Shown here piece after piece: positions 1 to 10,274 of a stretch of DNA of 64,000 nt. The stretch comes from Yponomeuta sedellus. Lineage: Eukaryota > Arthropoda > Insecta > Lepidoptera > Yponomeutidae. A program made the translations under genes and the position numbers. Position 1 is the first letter of the stretch, and each line of letters opens with the position of its first letter. The stretch is from the NCBI GenBank assembly GCA_934045075.1, contig OW203732.1, positions 8,271,001 to 8,335,000 of the forward strand, read 5' to 3'. The notes below the pieces were generated by a model. That model searched no databases and was not told where the DNA came from. It worked only from the letters and a program-made list of their open reading frames with translations.

Positions 1-202
1 TTTGGACTTAGGAGCCATAAAAATCCCGCTATGACGCTTTAATCCCAGTACTTTCTTTTCCAAAATGTAACAGTAAAACTTAATTCAGGAAAGTTGTATG
101 AGCAACGGAAGCAGGATACAGGGAGCAAAGGGGGAGAGAAACGTGGCGCTGAACGTGACAAGTCAGTGAAAATTCTTATACAGGAGGCATCATATTTATT
201 AG
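1..202. other. no feature recognised
   Basis: Mixed-composition sequence with no open frame of note and no repeat that I can match elsewhere in the window. Confidence 0.4.
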
Positions 203-328
203 CGGGACCACGAGAAATAGTTTATCCCTCGTGGACCCGGTGATGACGTATAACGGGACCACGAGGGATAGTTATCCCTCGTGGACCCGTTAACGGGACA
301 AAATAGTGGGACCACGAGAAAACACCCA
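203..328. repeat. palindromic repeat, GGGACCACGAG units
   Basis: Two adjacent units (203-240 and 251-292) each fold on themselves. The second has 20-base arms (251-270 and 273-292) with one mismatch and a 2-base loop, and ends at a TTAA (290-293). A third half-unit, GGGACCACGAG, follows near 308-318. It resembles the ends of DNA-transposon-derived foldback repeats; a TTAA-type MITE remnant is possible but not shown. Confidence 0.7.
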
Positions 329-1190
329 AATATTCACTGCTTCTGCCTAGCTCTATGTAGTCAGGGGTCGCGCATTTGGCACTACAGTTTGCAGTAGAAA
401 TTATTGAGTTCATTAAAATGGAAGTTACTAATGGCGCAGCTTTGATTACATACCTAATTAATGAATAGCACTATAATTTTCATTATACCTAGTTATGTTT
501 ACCTATTTATTCATATGTATAGTCTACAGACGTCAACCTTTGCTCTGAAGTCAAATGCATTACGGACGACTGCAACGAAAATGTAAACGTATAGGTACCC
601 GCTGTCGAATGTACTTGATTTTTTGTTACGGCTCTTTCCTACGACGACACGCCGCGTTTCGTAGCACTACTGTGAATACCTTCTATCGAATTTGCAAAGC
701 GATAGATATCGATTATTTTTCAAATTAATTGAGTCTACTTCAAGGTAGGTAATAAAATTAATAAGTAGAACCAAATTAAGGTAAGACCTTCTTATCTTTG
801 TATAAGCCAATATTAATGCAATTCCACGACACAGTGGGCAACTGTAGCATCCTTACATGGACTTTGGACGGGTGCACACAATCATGATACCTTTACAATG
901 AATTTCGGTTGGTTTAAAGACCATAACAGATTGAACGTACCTAAACATAGTTAAGAAACACGCTATTCTGTTTATAAGACACTTTATAAAAATATCGACA
1001 GGAACTAGAATCCTTAATACTGACTCTCTTGAATTCAGATCTGTGTGCCGGCTTACATGGATTTGAGAAACCTGTATTGGGTAACAAAAGGACTGATTTT
1101 GTGCCCATTTAGCATCTGAATCCTAAAAACGTCCCATTAGCGAATTAGTGGCCAAACCGCAACATATTTCAGCGCAGCACAGTTCGCCGG
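329..1190. other. AT-rich stretch, no feature recognised
   Basis: No coding signal and no copy of the window's repeat families. Confidence 0.4.
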
Positions 1191-1310
1191 AGTGATAGTC
1201 GGTGAGACCGGAAGTGCTCGCGCGGATAACGACCCGGAACGTGTCCGCTTCCGGGAGCTGGCTGCACCGCTTCGCTCACTTCCGGTTTCCGGTGACTGCT
1301 GCACCGGATT
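1191..1310. mobile_element. GC-rich inverted-repeat element (possible MITE)
   Basis: GACCGGAAGTG near 1206-1216 is mirrored by CACTTCCGG near 1277-1286, and the similarity runs imperfectly outward (CGCCGGAG on the left, CACCGGA on the right). The GC content stands well above the AT-rich surroundings. The paired CCGGAAGT motifs also match an ETS-factor core, but the inverted layout favours a degraded foldback element. Confidence 0.4.
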
Positions 1311-1837
1311 TTGGGCAAGTGGATATTATAGTGTTAAGTAATGAAGGCAATTAGGGCTGGATAACTAGTAGGGCTTAATTTAAACCCACTTATATTATCA
1401 ATTTGAAAGCTAAAAAGATTTACAGACGTACGTGTAAAAACACGATTTGACTAAAACCATCTTAGAGGCATTTTATTTAATCTGTGGTTACGTCTTTTCC
1501 TTATAAAATCTTCACAACAGACTCTTTTAGTAAGCATTTTTGGAGTGTTATAAGGAATTGCATTTTTTATTTCATTTTTTATTTTATTAATTTATCAAAC
1601 CCACAGCACAAAACAATATAAAATAAGTAAATAAATATAGGCCAAACATAGGCTAATTACGAACTAATATTTTTTTTATACTAATGTTATTTACGAAGCA
1701 CAAAGCAGGCAACAGAGTTGCCTGGTCTTAGTTATTTTAAAACAAGGTTTTGAATACCAAAATTAAGAACATCAAAATCAACAAGATTCATGCAAAACAT
1801 TTTGGCGCCTGTATGTGTATGCCATTTTTATGCCCGA
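1311..1837. other. AT-rich stretch, no feature recognised
   Basis: Runs of A and T around 1560-1680; no coding or repeat assignment. Confidence 0.35.
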
Positions 1838-1920
1838 GGTACTGCAGCGACCGAGTGGTCCCTTCACCCAGCTAGTGTGAAATGAAATGAATTTATTTGA
1901 AACCAAAATTTAATTTGCCA
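1838..1920 (+). repeat. family D repeat fragment plus GAAAT-rich tail
   Basis: CGAGTGGTCCCTTCACCCA matches the family D copy near 33.25 kb. It runs into AAATGAAATGAATTTATTT, a tail type seen again near 24.63 and 26.32 kb. It is a short, old fragment. Confidence 0.55.
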
Positions 1921-2427
1921 CGGACAGAAAATACATACCTAATAGATATATAAAAATGAATCGCTGAATGTGGTGATAAGCGCAAATCTCGAGAATCCTT
2001 TTTTCAGAAGATTCCTTGAAGTACGAGAATGGTTCTTTCGGAGAGAAAAATAAAAAATTAATAAAGAATCGACTGAATCGACGAATTTCGCTGAGTCAGC
2101 TAGTAGTACAATACAGCTCGATCCCTAATAATCAGACATGTAAACTTTATTAAGTTTCATTACGTGTGGCATTGTAACAAAGTCATAAGGATCGGTTCCA
2201 CCCTCCGTCGACTAGAAGTACAAAGCCAATATATCAGGGATAACCTATTTTAACATAAGATAGCAAAACTCACTCCGGGCCCTCAATTGTTACCCTGGCT
2301 ACCAAACTAGGTTGCCCTGTATCGTGGAAACTAGTGGTTCTACCGTTTTTGTGCGAAATATAAAGAGAAAAGTAAAAGCATCGTAAATTCGATTTCATTA
2401 GAGCTCATGCATGCAAGAACTAACATA

Positions 2428-2512
2428 AGATAAGAATATTCTTTATTTTACACTGAAAATAATCAAATATACATAGTAGAATTGGCGGCCTTATTGCTAA
2501 AAGCAATTTCTT
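2428..2512 (-). mobile_element. LINE 3' UTR tail
   Basis: The reverse complement reads TTGCTTTTAGCAATAAGG, then CCGCCAATT, then a T-rich spacer and an AATAAAGAATATTCTTATCTT tail. The same tail lies on the other strand at 63.64-63.77 kb. Only the 3' end is present, as expected from 5' truncation. Confidence 0.7.
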
Positions 2513-2692
2513 CCAGACAACCTTACGATGAAAAGTTGCTGAAGGAAATTAGAAAGACGGGTAGCCAGTGCAAATTTGAATATTGCTACATGCTTATACT
2601 TAATAATAATAATACACTTACATATGGTTACTTATATAAACAAAGATACATAAAGGGTAACGAATAAGTAATCAATTGAAAAAGTGTGAGTG

Positions 2693-2757
2693 AAGATGCC
2701 ACTGCAGTGTGTATAAATCACCTCAGTACGTAGATGAAGAGGCCAACCACATGCACA
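2693..2757 (+). repeat. family D repeat fragment
   Basis: GATGAAGAGGCCAACCACA with upstream GTGTATAAATCACCTCAG resembles the middle of the 33.2-kb family D copy. Confidence 0.4.
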
Positions 2758-2794
2758 AGCAGCTCTTTAAATATTCCGGAACAAGTCTTCTTTC

Positions 2795-2796
<2 letters not shown>

Positions 2797-2840
<44 letters not shown>
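2797..2840. repeat. (AG)n microsatellite
   Basis: About 22 AG dinucleotides, nearly pure, with a single AAAG interruption near the 3' end. Confidence 0.95.
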
Positions 2841-2841
<1 letters not shown>

Positions 2842-2842
2842 T

Positions 2843-4184
2843 TCTGAAAAAATCTGAAGAAGCGTGCCCTCAGCGGCCATTACCGAAGTGTTATTACCTC
2901 AAACACTCTTCCTCACGATTTTTCAATTCCTGACGATTTTTCCTTCAGACTGTAAGCACGCGTTGTTTATCAGATCGTATTAATATAAATTTTAATGTGC
3001 CGGCTTCTATAGATCAATTATTATCTAAATTATATTTTGCGTCTTAATTTTCATAACAATGGTATTGTTCATAAAGCTAAAACAATGCTTCAGGCATTGA
3101 TAATCTGGAAGTAAGGAAAAAATTACACTTGGAGTCCGCTTCATCTCTATTGGATAATCACACTACTGTAGAGCGCGGTAAGGGTAACCTGGGGTATGCT
3201 TTACGTGGTTGCAGAGTAGTCTTTCGATCACTATGCCGGACGTTCCTTGGGTTACATTCTCACTGACAGCGGCCGTACATTTGAATAAATACCCTCAATC
3301 TGGGCGTGTTTCCATCTTCTTCAAGTCTTTGCCTTTAGGCAAAGCTTCACGAAAAGAGTAGCCTGTAATACTATTATCATAGCAAAGGCTACCCTTTTGT
3401 GACCATTGTGCTGTGTGGTAGTTATTATCATTATAGTACCGGCTACCTTTAACTTTTTGTTGCAATCTCTCCTATAGGTAGCTAACTTGTTGGAGAATAC
3501 GTGTGTAAAGGTATGGCTTGAAATCGACTGTACCTACTTATTTCAACGAATCTTGCTAAGGTTTTAGGACTATTGTTGGAAAAGTGTGTAAGGTTCCTTT
3601 TCCAACAATGGCTTTTATGAGAGGGTAAGGAGAAAAGAAATTCGTGAAATAAAAAAAGGTGTTTATATAATTGCAGAAGGCTCGGGCACAAAACAAAATA
3701 TGACCGAAGATACAATATGTTTCTTAGTTTATAGTACATGTGTAATATTGGTAGCTGTATTTTCCCATGTTTGACTATGGAATAGCAAATCGCCTTATTT
3801 GAAATAAAATATTTTTTTATTTAAACTTGTCATTGTTAATTACTTATCACAAATATATATATCGAATAATTTGCAAAAGATAACAAAATGATTACTCGAG
3901 TAATTTACAAAATTACAAATTACAATACGTCCTTCCTACCAAAAAACGATAACCCACGATGGCTACTCTCTGACTTTTTTTATAGTCCGTCATCACACGA
4001 AGGTTTCATACCTTTTTAATCTAGATCGGCAAGTAAATTTCAGTACCTACTAATAACTTAGTCAAATCGAATTGAATACCTATGTACTGTTGATTATTAA
4101 TACCACTATCAGTAGGTAGGTATTTAAGTTAAAAAGCGTCGCTAACATATGTTTTATCTTGTGTTTTACGTTGTTGATGGCACT
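2843..4184. other. AT-rich stretch with one short hairpin
   Basis: No coding signal. A hairpin with 13-base perfect arms (ATTGTTGGAAAAG and its complement) lies near 3572-3608. Nothing else is recognised. Confidence 0.4.
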
Positions 4185-4295
4185 CTTCCTCTTCAGGCTA
4201 TATTATATAGTCCACTGCTGGACATAGCCCTCCCCCAATGAGCGCCATAACACCCTGTCTTCTACTTGCCGCGTCCAGCATCGGCCGCCACTCAC
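4185..4295 (-). pseudogene. RTE-type LINE, 3' end of ORF2 (RTE-a)
   Basis: The reverse strand matches the last part of the RTE ORF2 found at 14.4 kb: GGCCGATGCTGGACGCGGC, then the GGGGAGGGCTATGTCCAGCAGTGGAC motif region, then the downstream CCTGAAGAGGAAG. Heavily 5'-truncated; the terminal codons encode the AYVQQWT block in degraded form. Confidence 0.75.
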
Positions 4296-5035
4296 TAGGT
4301 ATTATTTTATTGAGTGCCAAGAAATGTATCAAGCCTTACATTTTGAAAAAATTTGGTCAGAGTGGCGTTTCTTCACTGGTTTACAGAATCGACCTGGAAG
4401 CAGGTCACGTTGTAACATAATTCATCATTCACAAATATAATTTTTTGTTTGTTTGTGTAGCCTATACCACATCCTATACACGTACTACTGCAAGCCACAG
4501 GCTTATATAGACATGTAATTACATTTGCTGGAATGCTTTGAATACCTAAGTTCACAGATAAACTCAAAAGTTAATTCACATTTATTAAGAAGAAGGAACA
4601 CTGCTACCCAAAGGTATATCGAATTGGCATAATAAGGCGTGACGATAGTATGACTGAAACACCCTCCACATCGCGTGACGTCACGCTTAGGTTAACATTG
4701 ATAAACTTCACCCGTGCTTTGTTGTGAATACTAGTGTTTACGATGTTTGTTTACCTGGGCGTGCCGTCAGATTCGACGCCATGCGTTTTCCTACACATTT
4801 AATACGCCATGATACCGCGAGCTATTTTCCCACAGATTAAAATTATTTTAGAAAAATGGCTTCAACCTTCGTTAAACTTTATTTTATCACAGAAATATAG
4901 GTTTTTTTTGAAAACAAGAAATAGTTGAATAATAAATGTGGGGATTATTGAGGAGCAATTAAAAATCTTTCGTTATGCCTCTTATAGTTTTATGAAACTC
5001 GGTCCTGACCTTATATAATTTCTGTTACTGTAATT
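4296..5035. other. no feature except a CRE-like palindrome
   Basis: AT-rich and non-coding apart from the palindrome listed at 4673-4686. Confidence 0.35.
4673..4686. promoter_or_regulatory. CRE-like palindrome
   Basis: GCGTGACGTCACGC is a perfect 14-base palindrome centred on the full CRE/ATF consensus TGACGTCA. No promoter or gene is recognisable next to it, so activity is unknown. Confidence 0.3.
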
Positions 5036-5080
5036 TCTGTGTACAATAAAGAATGCTCTATCTATCTATCTACTCCACCA
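5036..5080 (+). mobile_element. LINE or SINE tail
   Basis: GTGTACAATAAAGAATGCTC followed by TATC repeats is the tail type found also at 55.66 and 60.74 kb. Confidence 0.55.
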
Positions 5081-5566
5081 AGGGGGCTAAGTCCTCTGAC
5101 GTAAGAAGGCATAGATGCCCTTCTGTTTACTAGTTTGTGCTCCGGCTACAGGCGGCGACGGCTTTTTAGTTGATTGCAAGGTCCTCGAGCGAGTCGCGAG
5201 GCTTTTGTTCCGGGAGCCCTGTCGCGTTCGACGCCCTCCACGGGCCAACTTTGCCCGTCACACTGATGAAAGAGGGCAAAAATCTGACTTTACAATGCCT
5301 TTTTATATAGACGTCATCGAATAGAATTTGAGAGGTTTCCAGGGTGCCTCGGCGAGACGAAAATGTTTGTCCTTGTTTTAAGTCAAAACAAGCAACCTCA
5401 AGAAGTATATGTGTGTGAAGAACTCAAATTACATTTTCCTTAATCTGTGGTGAAGGCCGCACTGACCTCCATGGTAACATAAAGATACTATGTATCTCAT
5501 CCGGAGGCTGCACTTCTGGATTTAGGGTCTGTTTTACAATGTATACATACCACAGATACGTTCTGA

Positions 5567-5955
5567 TTAAGGTGCTTCGGGGTTGATATCGATATCGAAG
5601 GTGCTTCGGAGTGCTAACAAGCGCCACCAATGGAAAAAAATCTTAACTTATGTTATGATACGTTTTTATTTAAAAGTGAACATGAGAAATCTTAACAACT
5701 ATGACAACTATTTTAGAACCTGTTGTCTAAAACCTGGAATCAACAACCAAGGACTTCAATCACGTTCCGCCAAAAACGGCCGTTTTTAGCGGAAATCGAT
5801 TAAAGTTCTAATCTATTGATCATAAGTTTTTACACTGAAAGTTCTAAAAATTGTTGTCATAATTCTTATGACTTTTCACACTTTTAGATAAAAAGTATTA
5901 TAAAAAAAGTTATGATTTTTTTCCATTGGTGGCGCTAGTTACCGCCCCAATGCGT
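5567..5955. mobile_element. TTAA-type MITE, CACCAATGG ends
   Basis: The left end GTGCTAACAAGCGCCACCAATGG (5610-5632 region) is mirrored by CCATTGGTGGCGCTAGTTACC near 5924-5944. The arms extend inward through ATCATAACTT-like sequence. A TTAA at 5567-5570 begins the left side; the right TTAA is not preserved. The GGTGCTTCGG outer end is duplicated (5571 and 5600) around a short GATATCGATATC palindrome. Related copies lie at 21.4-22.2 kb and 48.2-48.5 kb. Confidence 0.75.
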
Positions 5956-6370
5956 AGAATATTAGGTACCTACATTTGCGTTTCACATCTGTCAAGTAAC
6001 GCTAACTGTCGCATAAGTCCTGCATAAGTTATTGGTCACAGGGAGTGGCAAATAGCAAAGTTAACTGAAACACAAACATAAATTATTTGACAGATAAAAG
6101 TTGATAGGTTGTGTCACAAATCAATAGAGTCGCCTATTTTGTGAATAATGTTTCTTCATTTTGCGTAAACGACGTTTCTTGCAAGTAATATTAGTGCCTG
6201 TTTATTGAATAACAACAAGCGTATAGTAAAACTGCAGATTAGTATTTCTAATGAAGTTCATCATCAATACAATTGTCAGACAATTTCTATTTCTGACGAG
6301 CACGTAATTTTATTTGAAACTAGCTGTCGATTTTTTTATTTTTCTTTCCGTAATTTTCATCCTCATACTT
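5956..6370. other. no feature recognised
   Basis: AT-rich, no coding or repeat match. Confidence 0.35.
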
Positions 6371-6464
6371 ACGATATCACTGTACCCACATGATTAGCCT
6401 CTAAATAGGTTTTTAAATTTGTTCCTTAGCACGGGTTAGTGCATTAAAAAAAAATAGTATAATT
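6371..6464 (+). mobile_element. tRNA-core SINE (family A), 5'-inverted fragment
   Basis: Bases 6371-6396 are the inverted 5' leader (reverse of TAATCATGTGGGTACAGTGA). They abut the forward tail GCCTCTAAATAGG and CCTTAGCACGGGTTAGTGC. The tRNA-like core is missing. The inverted-leader-plus-tail layout recurs in other family A copies. Confidence 0.75.
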
Positions 6465-6589
6465 TTTTGTCTGTTATTTTATGGAAAGAAATTTAACAAA
6501 CAAAATAACAAATGTGTTGGTATATGCCTACCCTAAGACACTCAAATACTATATTTTTATGTCTATATGAAGTTAAAGTAGCAATACAT

Positions 6590-6760
6590 TAATCGTGAAG
6601 GAAAACATCGTGAGGAAACCTGAGCCTGAGGAGTTCAAATACCTCACCGCTTAAAATTGCCAATCTGCGGTGGTCACGCGTGGTAATTAAGCCCATACTG
6701 ATTCTTTTAGAGAAAGGCTTAGCTCTACAGTGGGACATTTAGGGCTATATAAAAAAAACA
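6590..6760 (+). mobile_element. SINE family B, 3' part
   Basis: GAAGGAAAACATCGTGAGGA, then a block ending in GGTGGTCACGCGTGGTAATT, then the GCCCATACT...AGTGGGAC ending. The tRNA-like head is absent. The GAAGGAAAACATCGTGAGGA block is a hallmark of lepidopteran retroposons. Confidence 0.8.
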
Positions 6761-7144
6761 TAAGAAAGTTATGGTTTGTTTAGTGAAATAATTCTTGGAA
6801 CATTTTTATTCCTACTTTTTACCATAATTTAGAACTCTATCACACAATGCATTGCGTTCTCAGCCACGGTCATAATGCCCTCTAAACTTTGTTTTACGAA
6901 TTCTACAGCACCCTGCAGTGTTAAAAAGAGAGAATTCAGTTCTAACCCCCAGCTGGTGAGATGTACACTGCTGAATACTTTCAGCAACGTCACAATGCAA
7001 TATTCAGTATCAGTGGCGAGCGAGTTCCGCCGGCGGCAGCTGAAAAACTGCGAATACACCGAAGGTCCGTTTTATCTTTGGTATAAGTCTAAAATCGCTT
7101 TAAATCCCCGGCGGCGGCCTGAGTGATTTCAAAGCGATCACGAA

Positions 7145-7445
7145 GGTTAAGCAACATAGGGCGCGTTCAGTATATGGAAGAGTGACCGTCTATGACTAAC
7201 GCTAGTGGCATTTTTCTGAACGGTTCCGTGCTTCACAAGGCACGTTAAGCAGTTGGTGCCGGCTGCGGTCATTACATGGCAGTCGTTAAGCCAAGTCAGA
7301 GGTCTTAGGGTGGCTTGAAAACTTCTGACAGTAAGATCAGCCACTATAGTCTTGCAAGCCTCCACCAATCCGGACTTGGCCCCCGTGTATGGCCTATACC
7401 TTCCTCAGGGAAGAGACCCGTACCCCTCGGTGGGGACATAATGGG
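7145..7445 (-). repeat. family E interspersed repeat
   Basis: The reverse strand reads from CCCACCGAGGGGTACGGG through CAAGTCCGGATTGGTGGAGG and CCTTGTGAAGCACGGAAC to GAACGCGCCCTATGTTGC. Other copies are at 8.6, 25.2, 33.7, 34.2 and 54.1 kb. The family resembles tRNA-headed lepidopteran SINEs that share the TTAACGACTGCC and AAGCACGG blocks, but no tRNA head is seen here. Confidence 0.75.
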
Positions 7446-7626
7446 TTGATGTATGAAGTCTAGAACGGGGCAATAAACATAAAAAAACAACCATACACCC
7501 CTTTCCTAAAACTCTTATGGAAAGTCTGAGTTCGTTGAATTGTAACCTCGGTAAGCGGCATCTCTATTCAAATTCTTGTAAGTTTAGTCCCGCCTAATGA
7601 GGCTTAGAAGATCTAAAGGTCTAAGA

Positions 7627-7664
7627 CCTTGAATTTTAAACCTCAGTAGGTTTAAAATTCAAGG
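7627..7664. repeat. perfect 17-bp hairpin
   Basis: Arms CCTTGAATTTTAAACCT and AGGTTTAAAATTCAAGG pair without mismatch around the loop CAGT. Function unknown; it may be the core of a small foldback element. Confidence 0.85.
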
Positions 7665-7696
7665 AATTAATTAAGACATTCCTTAAGGGTTTTTGT

Positions 7697-7834
7697 ACAG
7701 TCGCGAGCACTAACATTGTATCTTACACTTCAGTACCTTGTCAAAGTCAAAATAGTAAATTTATCATACATGCGTCTAGAAGAGCATAATGTGACAAGGT
7801 TCTAAGGTGTTTATATGTTAGTGCACGCGACTGT
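7697..7834. mobile_element. MITE with ACAGTCGC ends
   Basis: Left end ACAGTCGCGAGCACTAACAT is mirrored by ATGTTAGTGCACGCGACTGT at the right, and both sides continue to CCTTGTCA / TGACAAGG inside. The element is about 138 bp with no coding capacity. I recognise similar ACAGTCGC-ended repeats from lepidopteran genomes, but the superfamily is uncertain and no clear target duplication remains. Confidence 0.75.
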
Positions 7835-7928
7835 GCCCGGGTTTTTGTTTTAATAATACCTTATTTACTGACAATATAGCGGCTGATGATTTTTTTTTGT
7901 GACGTCGTGTAGTCAGTTATTCCACGAG

Positions 7929-8190
7929 AAGCGATGGTAGCGGAGGGGTGTAGAACGCCGGCTTCTTAATCGGGATGTCGTGGGTTTGAACCCCGGCGTG
8001 TACCATTGATTTTTTTCCAACTTATGTACATTTGTGAAATTATAGTAGCAATACCACTCGCTGACGGCGAAGGACCACATCGTAAGGAAACCTTAGTGCC
8101 TAGTGTTAACATACCTAAGCGCTTGCTACGTACAATGACCCAACCATGAGGCTAAGTGCGGAAATCTCAGATCTAACTATATACTTGTAT
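7929..8190 (+). mobile_element. SINE family B, near full length
   Basis: The tRNA-like head has an A-box-like GGTAGCGGAGGGGTG and a B-box-like GGGTTTGAACCCC. The body follows (TTATGTACATTTGTGAAATT, CAATACCACTCGCTGACGG) and then GAGGCTAAGTGCGGAAATCT. Other copies: 12.3 kb (-), 15.1, 30.8 and 36.4 kb. Confidence 0.85.
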
Positions 8191-8624
8191 TTGACACGTC
8201 ATTCGACTTCCATGAACTGAAGAAACAGAGAGATATACTACGTACCTAAACAACATTTCTTGGCTTTCAGTCTGATAAAAATGTACGCAATTCACTAACA
8301 CATTTCTGTAAATATTCTATAAGATAATTGTCGATGATCCACCGCTGAATCATTGAGGGATTTTCTTTTTATTGTTTTTAAATACTTCCCTAGTCGCTGG
8401 ATAGATGGCGCTGAACTTGGTAAGTTACTGCGAGGTACGGAAAACCACATTATTTTTTATTATTTCTCTTGGATTTTTGAGACCATAAAACGAAACTTAC
8501 ATCATGTAATTTGTCACTTACATCACATGTTGAAATACAATTACAAGGAAAAGAGAACAAAATAACAATATTTTGTCGATCAATGTTTATCAATCGTCTC
8601 AAATCGTAAGACACATCAACACTT
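8191..8624. other. no feature recognised
   Basis: AT-rich; overlapping short frames on both strands look random. Confidence 0.35.
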
Positions 8625-8860
8625 GTATGTCTCCATTGCTGGGGCACGGGTCTCTTCCTGCATCGCAGGAAGGTTAGGCCATACTCCACCACGGGGGCCA
8701 AGTCCGGGTTGGTGGAGGATTGTAAGACAGTGGCGGGCCTTACTGTCAGAAGTTATCAAGCCGCCCATAAGGCCTCTGACATGGCTTAACGACTGCCATT
8801 ACATGACAGCCGGTACCAACGGATTAGCGTGCCTTGCGAAGCTCGAATCTTCTACTTACA
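8625..8860 (+). repeat. family E repeat, 5' part
   Basis: From GGGGCACGGGTCTCTTCCTG to GCGTGCCTTGCGAAGC; the final third of the family is missing and is replaced shortly downstream by an RTE ORF2 end. Confidence 0.75.
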
Positions 8861-8870
8861 CAATCTTTAA

Positions 8871-9047
8871 GAGTGTCTCGAATGGAGACCACGACTCGGC
8901 AAGCGTAGTGTAGGGCGCCCTCCGGCCAGATGGACCGACGACCTCAAAAAGGTGGCTGGTGGTGACTGGATGGCGAAAACGGGAGATCGGGTCTTGTGGC
9001 GCACCCTGGGGGAGGCTTATGTCCAGCAGTGGACTGCAATAGGCTGA
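8871..9047 (+). pseudogene. RTE-type LINE ORF2 C-terminus (RTE-a)
   Basis: An open frame of 58 codons ends at TGA 9045-9047. It contains LEWRPRLGKRSVGRPPARW, then DDLKKVAGG, then WRTLGEAYVQQWTAIG. This is the far C-terminal tail of the endonuclease-reverse transcriptase of RTE-type LINEs, downstream of the polymerase domain. There is no start codon or polymerase domain, so it is a 5'-truncated dead copy. The frame is unbroken here, unlike the copies at 14.1 and 49.6 kb. It follows a truncated family E repeat, which suggests a chimeric retroposition product or nested insertions. Confidence 0.85.
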
Positions 9048-9639
9048 AATGAAGAGTGTGTGAGAGATTTCTGTTCATTGCAACTTTTGTCTCGTTACAG
9101 ACTCTTTTTACTATGCTTTATCTCGCAGTTCCGCTGGGATGCGGCTTAGTTAGAGTTTCGCACATTTTGTTTTTCATTTGGTTTTTAAAGTGCCCTATAT
9201 GACCAGTCACTCGTTTTGTTCATATGGAAGGAGGATGCTAAATAAATAATATATTATGTAACGGTGCAAACCTCTTTACACGATTTTTTTTATATTTCTT
9301 TAATTCCGCCTATCATTTTCAAAATTTATATTACCTCACCCATTTTTGAGATTTCCCTCATTTTTAGCATTACTACTTCACATTTCGACTAGACCTGACT
9401 ATTTTTACCTGCTTATTCTGGATTTATCCAGTTTTCTGTTTATATTAAAAATAAATAAACAAACAGATTTAAATAAAGCACAAAGTTGAAGTCGTTCCAG
9501 TTTTATTATTTAAAAATTACATATACTGATTTATTAGTGATGTGCAACTCCTGAAAACCCCAATAAGTGTTTCAGTTTTATTTTTAGTTTTGTAAGAATA
9601 TTATTTATTGTATGTCGGGACACTTTATATATCACTTTT
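9048..9639. other. AT-rich stretch, no feature recognised
   Basis: No coding signal or repeat match. Confidence 0.35.
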
Positions 9640-9825
9640 AGTGAAAAGGCCGCCGTCTGTACTCTTAGGTTAAGAAATAGCTGTGTTATTTTACTGCCTC
9701 GTTGGTTAAGTTAAGGCGCTTGCTACCGAGATAGAGGTCGTCAAGGGATTGTGTAGTGTGGAAGTTCTTATTACCTGTGTAATTTACATTTTTATGTACG
9801 ATAAACTTTTCTCTACCTATCTGCC
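9640..9825 (+). mobile_element. LINE 3' UTR
   Basis: AAAAGGCCGCCGTCTGTACT and TTAGGTTAAGAAATAGCTGT match the reverse strand at 39.28-39.37 kb, and the tail ACGATAAACTTTTCTCTACC degenerates the usual ACAATAAAG ending. Confidence 0.6.
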
Positions 9826-9989
9826 TACACTTGTCACGCAAAAATTAATTTAGATATTACAATTAATTTACTGGAAAGTCCTTTTGACATTCAAAACGCG
9901 TTACTAGCGTCGTCGTACTACTCAGGCAGGATTACATATTAGACTTAAACAATGACACAGTATAGTGTCCCGTATAGTATATATATATA

Positions 9990-10065
9990 TCAGCCTGCAT
10001 CAACGGCTTAGCGTGGCTTGCGAAGCACGGAAGCTCTCGGAAAAATGTTGTCACTAGTGATCACT
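9990..10065 (+). repeat. family E fragment
   Basis: CAACGGCTTAGCGTGGCTTG and CGAAGCACGGAAGCTCTCGG match the centre of family E. Confidence 0.55.
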
Positions 10066-10274
10066 GATCACTGGTGCTGGAAGCACCTGCTCGTTCGTAT
10101 TACATAGGCTGCTACTTATGTATGCGGAATATGGGATTCCAATAATTTTAAACGCAATGTCTGACCTCCAAGGTCAAATTCGTTCTTTTTTTAAATACTG
10201 GCCGCTAATATTTTTCTCTTATATACGTTAGTGTTTTGTTTTTGTTGGGTTTAAAATTTCATATCGCTGAAAAA

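Noticed and set aside
5115..5324. Open frame with ribosome-like short coding potential
   Set aside because: Sixty-nine codons with no motif; length is within chance expectation in a GC-richer block.
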